NCBI RefSeq assembly: GCF_900155565.1 | Contig: NZ_FUHM01000002.1 | Location: 124,001-188,000, forward strand | Source of the DNA: Anaerosalibacter sp. Marseille-P3206 | GTDB taxonomy: Bacteria > Bacillota > Clostridia > Tissierellales > Sporanaerobacteraceae | Length of the DNA: 64,000 bases | Reading direction: 5' to 3' | Part shown: piece by piece, positions 45,967 to 53,040 of the stretch | Layout: each line of letters opens with the position of its first letter | Position numbering within the stretch: the stretch's first letter is position 1 | Program-made: the position numbers and the translations under genes | The notes under the pieces: generated by a model | Database searches by the model: none | Told to the model about the DNA's origin: nothing | What the model saw: only the letters and a program-made list of their open reading frames with translations

Positions 45967-46227
45967 ATGGATGTATTAAAAGTTGCAACAAAATCAAGTC
46001 CAAATTCTGTTGCAGGTGCACTAGCTGGAGTATTAAGAGAAAAAGGTGCTGCTGAAATTCAAGCTATAGGAGCTGGAGCTCTTAATCAAGCTGTTAAAGC
46101 AGTTGCTATTGCTAGGGGGTTTGTTGCGCCTAGCGGTATGGATTTAATATGTATACCTGCTTTCACCGATATTGAGATTGATGGTGAAGAAAGAACAGCT
46201 ATTAAACTTATTGTAGAACCTAGATAA
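45967..46227 (+). CDS. spoVS: SpoVS, stage V sporulation protein S (copy 2)
   Basis: This is a tandem paralogue of the gene at 45539, also 86 residues, with Ala-Thr for Ser-Ala near residue 7 and Met for Ile near residue 59. DNA identity is nearly complete in the first 110 bases and in the last 77 bases, while the middle carries clustered silent changes. The pattern fits an older duplication evened out by gene conversion at both ends. It has its own sigma-H-type promoter, GGGAGG site and terminator, so both copies should be expressed early in sporulation. Confidence 0.95.
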   Translation: MDVLKVATKSSPNSVAGALAGVLREKGAAEIQAIGAGALNQAVKAVAIARGFVAPSGMDLICIPAFTDIEIDGEERTAIKLIVEPR

Positions 46228-46233
46228 AACATT

Positions 46234-46264
46234 AGAACCTGCTTTGCCTATAGCAGGTTCTTTT
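46234..46264 (+). terminator. Terminator after second spoVS
   Basis: AGAACCTGCT (46234-46243) pairs with AGCAGGTTCT (46252-46261), followed by a short T-run. Confidence 0.8.
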
Positions 46265-46279
46265 ACGTGAAGATTTTAA

Positions 46280-46308
46280 TTTTAAGTATTATAAAAAAAG
46301 TGTATAAT
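46280..46308 (+). promoter_or_regulatory. Probable promoter of the PHP-padR operon
   Basis: A perfect TATAAT (46303-46308) is 17 bases from a weak TTTTAA (46280-46285), 36 bases before the PHP gene. Confidence 0.5.
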
Positions 46309-46343
46309 ATATATGGCGATTAGTTATTAGAAGGAGTGTTTTT

Positions 46344-47174
46344 ATGAAGCTGGATTTACATACACATACAACTTTTTCTGATGGATTTTTTACACCAGAG
46401 GAAATAGTTGATTTAGCAGTAAAAAAAGGTTTGGATGGTATTGCTATTACAGATCATGATACAACTAAAGGTATAGATAGTGCTATAAAGAGAAGTACAG
46501 TGTATAAGGATTTTTTAGTTGTTCCTGGTATTGAATTTAGTTGCGAATACAATGATGAAGAAGTTCATATATTAGGTTATTTTATAGAATATAAATCTCC
46601 TGAATTAATAAAACTTACTGATAAGCTTAAGACTGAAAGAATTAAGAGAGGATATAAGATTATTAGTGAGTTAAATAATATTGGATTAAATATTACTATA
46701 GAGGATGTAAAGAAATTTGCAAAAGATGATTTTGTTGGAAGACCACATATTGCAAATGCATTAGTAATGAAAGGATTAGCAGATAGTATTGAAGATGCTT
46801 TTAATAAATATCTAATAAAAGGAAAACCTGGCTATGTAAAAAGGTATAAATTATCTATAGCAGATACAATAAATTTAATTCATAGGATAGATGGTATAGC
46901 TGTTTTAGCACATCCTGGCTTACTAAAAGTTAAAGATATAATAGATTATGCTATCGATTCTGGGATTGATGGTATAGAAGCTATACACTCAAAGCATCTA
47001 AAAAAAGAAATAGATGATTATATATATATGTCTAAAAGGAATAATTTAATTATAACTGGTGGTTCTGATTTTCATGGAGCAATAAATAATTGTGAGTATT
47101 CTCTAGGTAATTATTATATAGATATTGATAAATTAGAAACTTTGAAAAGGAGGAGAAAAAATGACAGCATATAA
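46344..47174 (+). CDS. PHP-domain phosphoesterase (YciV/RNase AM-like)
   Basis: The metal-binding PHP motifs are complete: DLHTHTTFSDG at the N-terminus, ITDHDTTKG near residue 35, a middle GRPHIANAL segment, LAHPGLLK and GGSDFHG near the C-terminus. This matches the family of E. coli YciV/TrpH (RNase AM), which removes nucleotides from 5' ends of short RNAs and pAp. The length is 276 residues. It overlaps padR by 14 bases, so the two are co-expressed. The exact substrate here is not known. Confidence 0.85.
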   Translation: MKLDLHTHTTFSDGFFTPEEIVDLAVKKGLDGIAITDHDTTKGIDSAIKRSTVYKDFLVVPGIEFSCEYNDEEVHILGYFIEYKSPELIKLTDKLKTERIKRGYKIISELNNIGLNITIEDVKKFAKDDFVGRPHIANALVMKGLADSIEDAFNKYLIKGKPGYVKRYKLSIADTINLIHRIDGIAVLAHPGLLKVKDIIDYAIDSGIDGIEAIHSKHLKKEIDDYIYMSKRNNLIITGGSDFHGAINNCEYSLGNYYIDIDKLETLKRRRKNDSI

Positions 47175-47544
47175 AGGTGAAAGAAATAGACAGTTTCCTT
47201 CAAAGTTAAGCACTACTTCTTTTGTTAAGTTATATATATTACATTTATTAAGAGAGAAAAGTTATTATGGAAATGAAATTATTGAAGAAATTAAACAAAG
47301 ATTAGATAATAAATGGGAACCAAGTCCTGGAATGGTTTATCCTTTATTAAGAGATTTAGAAGATCAAGGATATATAATAGGTTGGTGGGAAGAGCCTGAC
47401 AAGCGTTCTATTAGGAGATATAGACTTACTGATGAGGGTTATAAACATTATAAAGTAATTTTATTAATGTATAAACCGATATTCGAAGATTCTTTACATA
47501 TAACAAAAACTGTTTTGAAAGATATATATGGTTTTAAATGTTGA
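47161..47544 (+). CDS. PadR-family transcriptional regulator
   Basis: PadR proteins are winged-helix repressors. The conserved parts are present: FVKLYILHLLREKSYYGNEIIEEI, the wing region SPGMVYPLLRDLEDQGYI, and RRYRLTDEGYKHY; the C-terminal dimerisation helix is short. The length is 127 residues. AAAGGAGGAG in the PHP gene's end gives the ATG at 47161. A perfect 10-base inverted repeat (47533-47563) at its 3' end, before the aminotransferase gene, is a candidate operator. What it senses is unknown. Confidence 0.85.
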   Translation: MTAYKGERNRQFPSKLSTTSFVKLYILHLLREKSYYGNEIIEEIKQRLDNKWEPSPGMVYPLLRDLEDQGYIIGWWEEPDKRSIRRYRLTDEGYKHYKVILLMYKPIFEDSLHITKTVLKDIYGFKC

Positions 47545-47563
47545 CAAAAACTTAACATTTAAA
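47533..47563. promoter_or_regulatory. Perfect inverted repeat between padR and aminotransferase, candidate operator
   Basis: TTTAAATGTT (47533-47542) and AACATTTAAA (47554-47563) are perfect inverted copies 11 bases apart. PadR family sites typically contain ATGT and ACAT half-sites, as here. No T-run follows, so a terminator is less likely. Confidence 0.45.
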
Positions 47564-47629
47564 AGAAGGATTAAGTTATTTTTTATAGAAGAATAACTAT
47601 AATAACAATAATAAATTGGAGGTAGCAAA

Positions 47630-48823
47630 ATGAATAAAAAACTTTCAGAAAAAGGACTAAAAATTTCACCATCAGTTACTTTAGAAATTACTGCAAAGGC
47701 AAAAGCAATGAAGGCAGAAGGAATTGATGTAGTTAGTTTTGGAGCAGGTGAACCAGATTTTAATACTCCTGAAAATATTATAGCTGAAGGGATTAAAGCT
47801 ATTAATGAGGGAAAAACTAGATACACTCCTGCTTCTGGAATAATAGAACTTAAAGAAGCTATTTGTAAAAAGCTAAAAAGAGATAATGGACTAACTTATT
47901 CACCTAATAATATAATAATATCTAGTGGAGCAAAACATTCTATATACAATGCATTGATGGCAATAACTAACCCTGGAGATGAAATAATAATTTCTGTTCC
48001 TTATTGGGTTAGTTATCCTGAACTTATAAAACTTGCTGGTGGAGTTCCAGTTATGATAAAAACCAAAGAGGAAAACGGTTTTAAATATACAGTAGAAGAT
48101 TTAAATAGTGTAATGACAAAAAACACTAAAGCAATTATATTGAACAGTCCTAATAATCCAACTGGAACATTTTATACTTTAGAAGAACTAAAGAAAATTG
48201 CTGATTGGGCTGTTGAAAATGAAGTATTTATAATATCTGATGAGATATATGAAAAATTAGTGTATGATGGAGATAAACACGTAAGTATAGCTTCGTTAAA
48301 TAATGATGTAAAAGATTTAACAATTGTTATTAATGGAATGTCTAAAGCTTATGCAATGACAGGCTGGAGAATTGGTTATGCAGCAGCAAATGCTGAGATA
48401 ATAAAAATAATGAGTAATGTTCAAAGTCATACTACTTCTAATCCTTGTTCTATTTCTCAATACGCTAGTGTTGAAGGTTTATTAGGTAATCAAGATAGTG
48501 TAGGAAAGATGAAAGAACATTTCGAAGAAAGAAGAAATGTTATGGTTGATATGGTTAATGATATAAGTGGGTTAAGTTGTAGAAAACCTAAGGGTGCTTT
48601 CTATGTAATGGTCAATCTTACACAAATCAAGGGAAAAACCATTAGAGGTATGAAGATTGAAAACTCATTAGATTTTGCTAAACTTTTATTAGATGAAGGA
48701 AAAGTTGCAGTAATACCAGGTATTGGTTTTGGTGATGATGATTATATAAGATTGTCATATGCAACTTCTATGGAAAATATAAAAGAGGGATTAACAAGAA
48801 TTAAAAAGATTGTTGAAGGTTAA
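47630..48823 (+). CDS. Aspartate/aromatic aminotransferase, class I (PLP)
   Basis: The enzyme is a fold-type I aminotransferase of the AspB type, interconverting aspartate and oxaloacetate with glutamate and 2-oxoglutarate. It opens with SPSVTLEITAKAKAMKAEG and has FGAGEPDFNTP, the NSPNNPTG motif, SDEIYEKLVYDG and the PLP-lysine in GMSKAYAMTGWRIGY near residue 235. The length is 397 residues. GGAGGT precedes ATG 47630. Substrate choice cannot be settled by eye, but the similarity to AspB is strong. A very strong terminator follows. Confidence 0.88.
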   Translation: MNKKLSEKGLKISPSVTLEITAKAKAMKAEGIDVVSFGAGEPDFNTPENIIAEGIKAINEGKTRYTPASGIIELKEAICKKLKRDNGLTYSPNNIIISSGAKHSIYNALMAITNPGDEIIISVPYWVSYPELIKLAGGVPVMIKTKEENGFKYTVEDLNSVMTKNTKAIILNSPNNPTGTFYTLEELKKIADWAVENEVFIISDEIYEKLVYDGDKHVSIASLNNDVKDLTIVINGMSKAYAMTGWRIGYAAANAEIIKIMSNVQSHTTSNPCSISQYASVEGLLGNQDSVGKMKEHFEERRNVMVDMVNDISGLSCRKPKGAFYVMVNLTQIKGKTIRGMKIENSLDFAKLLLDEGKVAVIPGIGFGDDDYIRLSYATSMENIKEGLTRIKKIVEG

Positions 48824-48850
48824 TTTTTTGTAAAGTCATATAAATTATAA

Positions 48851-48897
48851 AGGCCAAGTTTACATAATATTATTATGTAAACTTGGCCTGATTTTTT
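48851..48897 (+). terminator. Very long terminator hairpin after the aminotransferase
   Basis: Nineteen bases (48851-48869) are a perfect inverted copy of 48871-48889, core GGCCAAGTTTACATAA, followed by six T residues. Confidence 0.88.
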
Positions 48898-49152
48898 GAT
48901 AAGCTAAAAGGGGAAAATAACTTATATTTTAACAAAATATATAAAAAACATTATTTAAATGCATAAAACATTGGCAATAAAAGCAAAGATTGATTTTAAA
49001 GCCGTGGTTTAAGTTGTATAGCATTTTTATATGTTTCTAATGTAATTATATATGTAATACAAATCAAACGTAATATGAGAAGATTTAAGAGGCGTTTTTT
49101 ATTAAGATTTTAAATGATATCAAAAAATAGATAAGAAATAATTTATAGTAAA
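48898..49152. other. AT-rich intergenic region without a gene
   Basis: About 250 bases lie between the aminotransferase terminator and the sigma-H promoter of the recombinase. I find no open frame with a ribosome site and no RNA gene. A direct repeat ATGTAAT occurs twice near 49040-49056. Nothing else stands out. Confidence 0.5.
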
Positions 49153-49182
49153 GAAGGATTTTTTAATACATATGTCGAATAT
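49153..49182 (+). promoter_or_regulatory. Sigma-H promoter of the tyrosine recombinase
   Basis: GAAGGATTT (49153-49161) and GTCGAATAT (49174-49182) are 12 bases apart and match both sigma-H consensus boxes at every position. Confidence 0.7.
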
Positions 49183-49222
49183 ATAAATAGTCACAAAATA
49201 TACATTTTGCGACTATTTATAT
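49181..49222 (+). repeat. 42-base inverted repeat in the recombinase leader
   Basis: ATATAAATAGTC (49181-49192) pairs perfectly with GACTATTTATAT (49211-49222); after one A/C mismatch CAAAAT (49194-49199) pairs with ATTTTG (49204-49209) around a 4-base loop. It begins on the sigma-H -10 box and ends 25 bases before the start codon. Confidence 0.7.
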
Positions 49223-49247
49223 CAAAAAATAAGAAAGCGGTGAGAAT

Positions 49248-50228
49248 ATGGACGATATGCCATTAATATTAGAAGATTATTTGAATTACATGGAAACTAT
49301 ACGTGGTAAATCTTCAAGTACAACTAAAGAATATTTTTATGATTTAAGAACATTCTTTAGGTTTTTAAAAATTAGGTATAGGCTAGTTGAAAAAGATACG
49401 CCTTTTGGGGAAATAAGCATTGAAGATATCAATATAGAATTTATTAAAAAAATAAATATCCAAGACCTACATGCCTATATCTCCTATGTAGACAAAAAAA
49501 GAAGCAATGGTAATTATGCTAAAGCTAGAAAAGTTGCAAGTGTTAGATCCTTTTTTGATTACTTACATAATAAAATAAATTTATTAGACAAGAATCCTGC
49601 AGATAACTTGGAATTTCCCAAGACTGGTAACAGACAACCTGTGTATTTGACTTTGGATGAAGCTAAAAGACTTTTAAATGTAGTAAATCAAAATAAAAGT
49701 GATTTCTTTAGAAAGAGAGATTATGCAATTATAACACTTTTTTTAAATTGTGGATTGAGATTATCAGAATTAGAAAGCATTAATATTGATAAAATTAAAG
49801 GCGATACATTAGTGGTTTTAGGAAAAGGAAACAAAGAAAGAACAATATATTTAAACGATGCATGTATTCAAGCATTAGAAGATTATATTAGTGTTCGTCC
49901 TAAGGTTAATAGCCAAAATAAGGCTTTATTTTTAAGCATGAGAAAAAATCGCATGAGCAATAGAGCAATTCAACATATGATTGATAGATACTTAGAGAAA
50001 TCAGGTTTAGATCCATCTGTTTATTCCACACATAAATTGAGACATACAGCAGCTACTTTAATGTATAAGTATGGCAATGTTGATATAAGAGCTTTACAAG
50101 AAATATTAGGTCATGAGAATGTTTCTACTACTCAAATATATACACATATAGATGACGAACGACTTAGAGATGCAGTTAAAAGCAATCCTCTTTCAGATCA
50201 TAAAAGTGATATAAAAAATGATAAGTAG
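49248..50228 (+). CDS. Tyrosine recombinase (XerC/XerD-like)
   Basis: The protein cuts and rejoins DNA through a covalent phosphotyrosine. The N-terminal SAM-like core-binding domain occupies residues 1-125 and the catalytic domain follows with all key residues: Arg in CGLRLSEL, Lys in LGKGNKERTIYL, HKLRH (His and Arg), LGHENVSTTQ (His) and the Tyr in IYTHID. At 326 residues it is slightly longer than XerC/XerD. There are no phage genes next to it, so a chromosome-dimer or developmental role is more likely than an integrase. The sigma-H promoter suggests use around the start of sporulation. Confidence 0.88.
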   Translation: MDDMPLILEDYLNYMETIRGKSSSTTKEYFYDLRTFFRFLKIRYRLVEKDTPFGEISIEDINIEFIKKINIQDLHAYISYVDKKRSNGNYAKARKVASVRSFFDYLHNKINLLDKNPADNLEFPKTGNRQPVYLTLDEAKRLLNVVNQNKSDFFRKRDYAIITLFLNCGLRLSELESINIDKIKGDTLVVLGKGNKERTIYLNDACIQALEDYISVRPKVNSQNKALFLSMRKNRMSNRAIQHMIDRYLEKSGLDPSVYSTHKLRHTAATLMYKYGNVDIRALQEILGHENVSTTQIYTHIDDERLRDAVKSNPLSDHKSDIKNDK

Positions 50229-50248
50229 TTTTCTACTTATCATTTTTT
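50213..50248. terminator. Bidirectional terminator shared by recombinase and yneA
   Basis: A 16-base perfect stem (50213-50228 with 50233-50248, core ATGATAAGTAG) has a TTTT loop. The stop codons of the two convergent genes sit at the top of the stem, and A/T runs at each base give T-tails in both directions. Confidence 0.85.
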
Positions 50249-50547
50249 ATTGGCACTTTAATTACATCACCAGGATTTAAGTTAGAATCTTCTAGATTGT
50301 TTGCCATCATTATCTCATATACTATTTCTCTTGTATCATAATTTTCGGGTTTATTATTTAATGCTATGCTCCATAATGTATCTCCTCTTTTTATTGTTAC
50401 TTCTACATATTTTTTTTCGTATTTTGAACTGTATACTTTGTTTTTACTTGTAAGTATTATAGTGATTATGAGACTGATTGAAATTATAAATAAGATAGAA
50501 ACTATAAATCTCTTTTTGTTAGCGATTCTAATTTTTTTCTTTTTCAA
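50233..50547 (-). CDS. yneA: YneA-like SOS cell-division inhibitor with LysM domain
   Basis: YneA of B. subtilis is a membrane-anchored LysM protein that delays division during the SOS response and is divergent from lexA, exactly as here. The 104-residue product has a basic N-terminus, one membrane helix (about residues 14-33) and a C-terminal LysM domain (VTIKRGDTLWSIALNN, MMANNLEDSNLNPGDVIKVP). The start is TTG 50547 with GAGGTGAT at 50550-50557. A consensus promoter with an SOS box in its spacer controls it. Orthology rests on architecture, position and operators. Confidence 0.85.
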   Translation of the reverse strand: MKKKKIRIANKKRFIVSILFIISISLIITIILTSKNKVYSSKYEKKYVEVTIKRGDTLWSIALNNKPENYDTREIVYEIMMANNLEDSNLNPGDVIKVPIKNDK

Positions 50548-50558
50548 ATCATCACCTC

Positions 50559-50572
50559 AAAACATTTGTTCG
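50559..50572 (-). promoter_or_regulatory. SOS box 3, between yneA promoter and start
   Basis: On the minus strand CGAACAAATGTTTT matches 13 of 14 positions of CGAACRNRYGTTYG. It lies downstream of the yneA promoter, next to its ribosome site. Confidence 0.7.
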
Positions 50573-50580
50573 TTAATATT

Positions 50581-50609
50581 ATTATAAACGAACATGAGTT
50601 CAGTGTCAA
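50581..50609 (-). promoter_or_regulatory. Consensus promoter of yneA
   Basis: On the minus strand a perfect TTGACA (50609-50604) and a perfect TATAAT (50586-50581) are exactly 17 bases apart. SOS box 1 occupies most of the spacer, so expression should be high when LexA leaves and nil otherwise. Confidence 0.88.
50589..50602. promoter_or_regulatory. SOS box 1, in the yneA promoter spacer
   Basis: CGAACATGAGTTCA has the GAAC-N4-GTTC core and matches 12 of 14 consensus positions. It sits between the -35 and -10 of yneA. Confidence 0.85.
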
Positions 50610-50627
50610 TACAATTTTGAAAATTTT

Positions 50628-50641
50628 CGAACTCATGTTTG
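50628..50641. promoter_or_regulatory. SOS box 2, on the lexA -35
   Basis: CGAACTCATGTTTG matches 13 of 14 consensus positions and overlaps the first bases of the lexA -35 box, as expected for autorepression. Confidence 0.85.
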
Positions 50642-50667
50642 AAAATATAATATCTATATGCTATAAT
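50639..50667 (+). promoter_or_regulatory. Promoter of lexA
   Basis: TTGAAA (50639-50644) and a perfect TATAAT (50662-50667) are 17 bases apart. Confidence 0.8.
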
Positions 50668-50760
50668 TAACATAAGATTATTGTATCTTTTTATATTGCC
50701 TATTTTTTCATATATTACTAATTATATGTTTACTAAAATCTATTATGTGAGGTGATATGT

Positions 50761-51381
50761 GTGTATGAAGATTTATCTCAAAAACAAGTTGAAATATTAG
50801 AATTTATTAAAAGAGAAATTCAAATGAAGGGCTATCCGCCAGCTGTTAGAGAAATATGTGCTGGAGTTGGTTTGAAATCAACCTCCACTGTACATAGTCA
50901 TTTAGAGAAATTAGAACAAAAAGGTTATATTAGAAAAGATCCAACTAAGCCAAGAGCTATAGAAGTATTATATAAGGATGAAGATTTCATGTTTGGTCCT
51001 AAAAAAACAGTAGATATACCTATAGTTGGAAAAGTTACAGCAGGACAACCTATTTTAGCTGTAGAAAATATAGAAGATACTTTCCCTATTCCTGTATCAT
51101 TGGCAGAAAAAGGTTCGATATTTATGTTGCGAATTCAAGGAGAAAGTATGATTGGTGCGGGTATATTAAATGACGATTTTGTATTAGTTAAACAGCAAAA
51201 CAGTGCAAACAATGGAGATATTGTTGTTGCATTACTTGATGATGAGGCTACTGTAAAGAGATTTTTTAAGGAAGAAGATCACATTAGATTGCAACCTGAG
51301 AATGAAGCTATGTCTCCTATTATAACAACCAATGTTCAAATATTAGGGAAAGTAATAGGCTTGTACAGAAGAATTAGATAA
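50761..51381 (+). CDS. lexA: LexA, SOS repressor
   Basis: LexA represses the SOS genes and cuts itself when RecA filaments form. The winged helix is residues 1-70 ([42 protein letters not shown]). The cleavage site is Ala94-Gly95 in VTAGQPIL; the catalytic Ser129 is in IQGESMIG and Lys166 in EATVKRF. The length is 206 residues. GTG 50752 overlaps the ribosome site GAGGTGAT, so GTG 50761 is the start. It has its own operator-covered promoter and ends in a palindromic terminator. Confidence 0.96.
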   Translation: MYEDLSQKQVEILEFIKREIQMKGYPPAVREICAGVGLKSTSTVHSHLEKLEQKGYIRKDPTKPRAIEVLYKDEDFMFGPKKTVDIPIVGKVTAGQPILAVENIEDTFPIPVSLAEKGSIFMLRIQGESMIGAGILNDDFVLVKQQNSANNGDIVVALLDDEATVKRFFKEEDHIRLQPENEAMSPIITTNVQILGKVIGLYRRIR

Positions 51382-51404
51382 GCTGGCTATATAGCCAGCT
51401 TATC
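51377..51404. terminator. Bidirectional terminator between lexA and the PLP lyase gene
   Basis: A perfect 28-base palindrome (half-site GATAAGCTGGCTAT, 51377-51390) covers the lexA stop and the end of the convergent gene. T-rich flanks are modest. Confidence 0.75.
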
Positions 51405-52694
51405 TTTATCTATAAGATTATTTTCATATAAATTATTTAATGATTTCATAACTCCTAGTTTACAATGTTCATAGGTCAATCCACCTTGATAATATGCATA
51501 ATATGGCTCTCTCATTGGTCCATCTGCACTAAGTTCAATTGAAGAGCCTTGTACAAAACCACCTGCTGCCATTATTACTTCATCTTCATATCCAGGCATA
51601 TCAGATGGTATTGGAGCAAAATGAGAATCAACAGTTGAAGCACTTTGAATACCTTTACAAAACTCAACTATTCTTTCACTATTATTAAATTGCACCCCTT
51701 GAATAATATCACTTCTTATGTCATCAACTTCTGGTATAACTTTAAAACCCAGTCCACTATATACTATTGCTACCAAAAGCGCCCCTTTGACTGCTTCTGA
51801 AACAACATGTGGGGCTAAAAACAATCCTTGTAGAATATTTCTTGTCATTCCAAAAGTCAAACCACAATCTTTCCCAATGCCTGGAGCTGTCATCCTATTT
51901 GCAATCATTTCGATTAAGTTACTTTTTCCTACTATGTAACCACCAGATAAAGCTAATCCTCCACCTGGATTCTTAATCAAAGAACCAGCCATAATATCTG
52001 CACCAACATCTGTAGGTTCACTCAATTCTAGGAATTCTCCATAACAATTGTCAACCATTACTATTATATCTTTTTTACATTCTTTTATTTTTTTAATTGC
52101 TCTTTCCATTTCAGCAATAGTTATAGCTTTTCTATCACTATATCCGGTAGATCTTTGGATGGATATTACTTTACATTTGTTATTAATTCCTTTGATAACT
52201 CTATCTATATCTATATGTCCATTGCAATCTAAAGGGATTTCATCATATAATATGCCATAATCCATAAATGTACCCTTTTCATTGCCTTCTACCCCTATTA
52301 CCTTTTGCAATGTATCATATGGACTTCCTGTAATTGATAATAATTGATCTCCTGGACGTAATAATCCTGACAATGCAAGAGTTATAGCATGAGTGCCTGA
52401 AGCTATAGTTGGTCTAACTAATGCATCTTCAGTATTAAATACATAGGAATATATTTCTTCTGTTTTATCTCTACCACCATCATCATATCCATAACCTGTT
52501 GTCCAATAAAAATCAGTTGAACTTAGCTTAGCTTTTTGCATTCCACTTATAACTTTATATTGATTATATTCCTTAATAGAATCTATACCTTTAAATTTTT
52601 CTTTAATTAATTGTTCTTTCATATTTACATAGTTAATAATTTCTTTATTTATACCAAATTGTTTACATAATATATTTACAGTTAACTCGTTCAT
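51387..52694 (-). CDS. YnbB-like PLP enzyme (methionine gamma-lyase / 'aluminium resistance' family)
   Basis: The protein belongs to the Cys/Met metabolism PLP family as represented by B. subtilis YnbB. It has PTIASGTHAITLALSGLLRPGD, QRSTGYSDRKAIT, VDNCYGEF and the PLP-binding Lys in SLIKNPGGGLALSGGY near residue 245. The physiological reaction of this subfamily is not established despite names such as methionine gamma-lyase or aluminium resistance protein. GTG 52703 is in frame, but AAAGGTG at 52701-52707 selects ATG 52694, giving 435 residues. The position next to hfq-miaA matches Bacillus. Confidence 0.85.
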   Translation of the reverse strand: MNELTVNILCKQFGINKEIINYVNMKEQLIKEKFKGIDSIKEYNQYKVISGMQKAKLSSTDFYWTTGYGYDDGGRDKTEEIYSYVFNTEDALVRPTIASGTHAITLALSGLLRPGDQLLSITGSPYDTLQKVIGVEGNEKGTFMDYGILYDEIPLDCNGHIDIDRVIKGINNKCKVISIQRSTGYSDRKAITIAEMERAIKKIKECKKDIIVMVDNCYGEFLELSEPTDVGADIMAGSLIKNPGGGLALSGGYIVGKSNLIEMIANRMTAPGIGKDCGLTFGMTRNILQGLFLAPHVVSEAVKGALLVAIVYSGLGFKVIPEVDDIRSDIIQGVQFNNSERIVEFCKGIQSASTVDSHFAPIPSDMPGYEDEVIMAAGGFVQGSSIELSADGPMREPYYAYYQGGLTYEHCKLGVMKSLNNLYENNLIDKDKLAI

Positions 52695-52737
52695 TTTTTT
52701 CACCTTTCTATATTAAATTACATTTTAAATATAAACA

Positions 52738-52762
52738 CAAAAGCCTCTGATTTTATCAGAGA
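52738..52762 (-). terminator. Terminator after hfq
   Basis: On the minus strand CTCTGAT and ATCAGAG (52745-52751 and 52755-52761 in plus coordinates) form a stem with a TTT/AAA loop, followed by GCTTTTG. It separates hfq from the downstream PLP gene. Confidence 0.6.
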
Positions 52763-52782
52763 CATTTGTATGCTGAATACAA

Positions 52783-53022
52783 TTATTCTTCTTCACTACC
52801 TCTACTTGTGTAGTTAATAGTTTTACTTGGAACTATTGTAGATATAGCATGTTTATAAATCATTTGTTGTTTTCCGTCACTGTCTAATATTATTGTATAA
52901 TTGTCAAAACCTTTAACAATCCCTTTTAATTGATATCCATTCATTAGATAAACAGTTATACTAATATTTTCTTTCCTAGTTTTGTTTAGAAATACATCTT
53001 GTAAATTCATAGTTGTTTTCAA
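52783..53022 (-). CDS. hfq: Hfq RNA chaperone
   Basis: Hfq is an Sm-like hexamer that binds A- and U-rich RNA. The Sm1 and Sm2 motifs are clear: [41 protein letters not shown] and [13 protein letters not shown]. The C-terminal tail is short (about 14 residues, acidic end). The ribosome site AAAGGAGGGG at 53030-53039 is correctly spaced for TTG 53022; the in-frame ATG at 53010 is too far. The hfq-miaA order matches many bacteria. Confidence 0.95.
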   Translation of the reverse strand: MKTTMNLQDVFLNKTRKENISITVYLMNGYQLKGIVKGFDNYTIILDSDGKQQMIYKHAISTIVPSKTINYTSRGSEEE

Positions 53023-53040
53023 TATTTACCCCTCCTTTAA

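Noticed and set aside
45539-46227. The spoVS pair as an assembly duplication
   Set aside because: Flanking DNA, terminators and the middle of the genes differ, so these are two real loci.
47564-47603. A sigma-H promoter before the aminotransferase at 47630
   Set aside because: GAAGGATTA is a good first box, but the nearest match to the second box is 14 bases away, beyond the usual spacing.
48898-49152. A hidden tRNA, riboswitch or small gene in the long intergenic region
   Set aside because: No cloverleaf, no conserved riboswitch core and no open frame with a ribosome site was found.
49181-49222. A dif or att recombination site beside the recombinase
   Set aside because: Dif sites have two 11-base arms around a 6-base centre; here the 12-base arms are 18 bases apart. 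Kept as an inverted repeat of unknown role.
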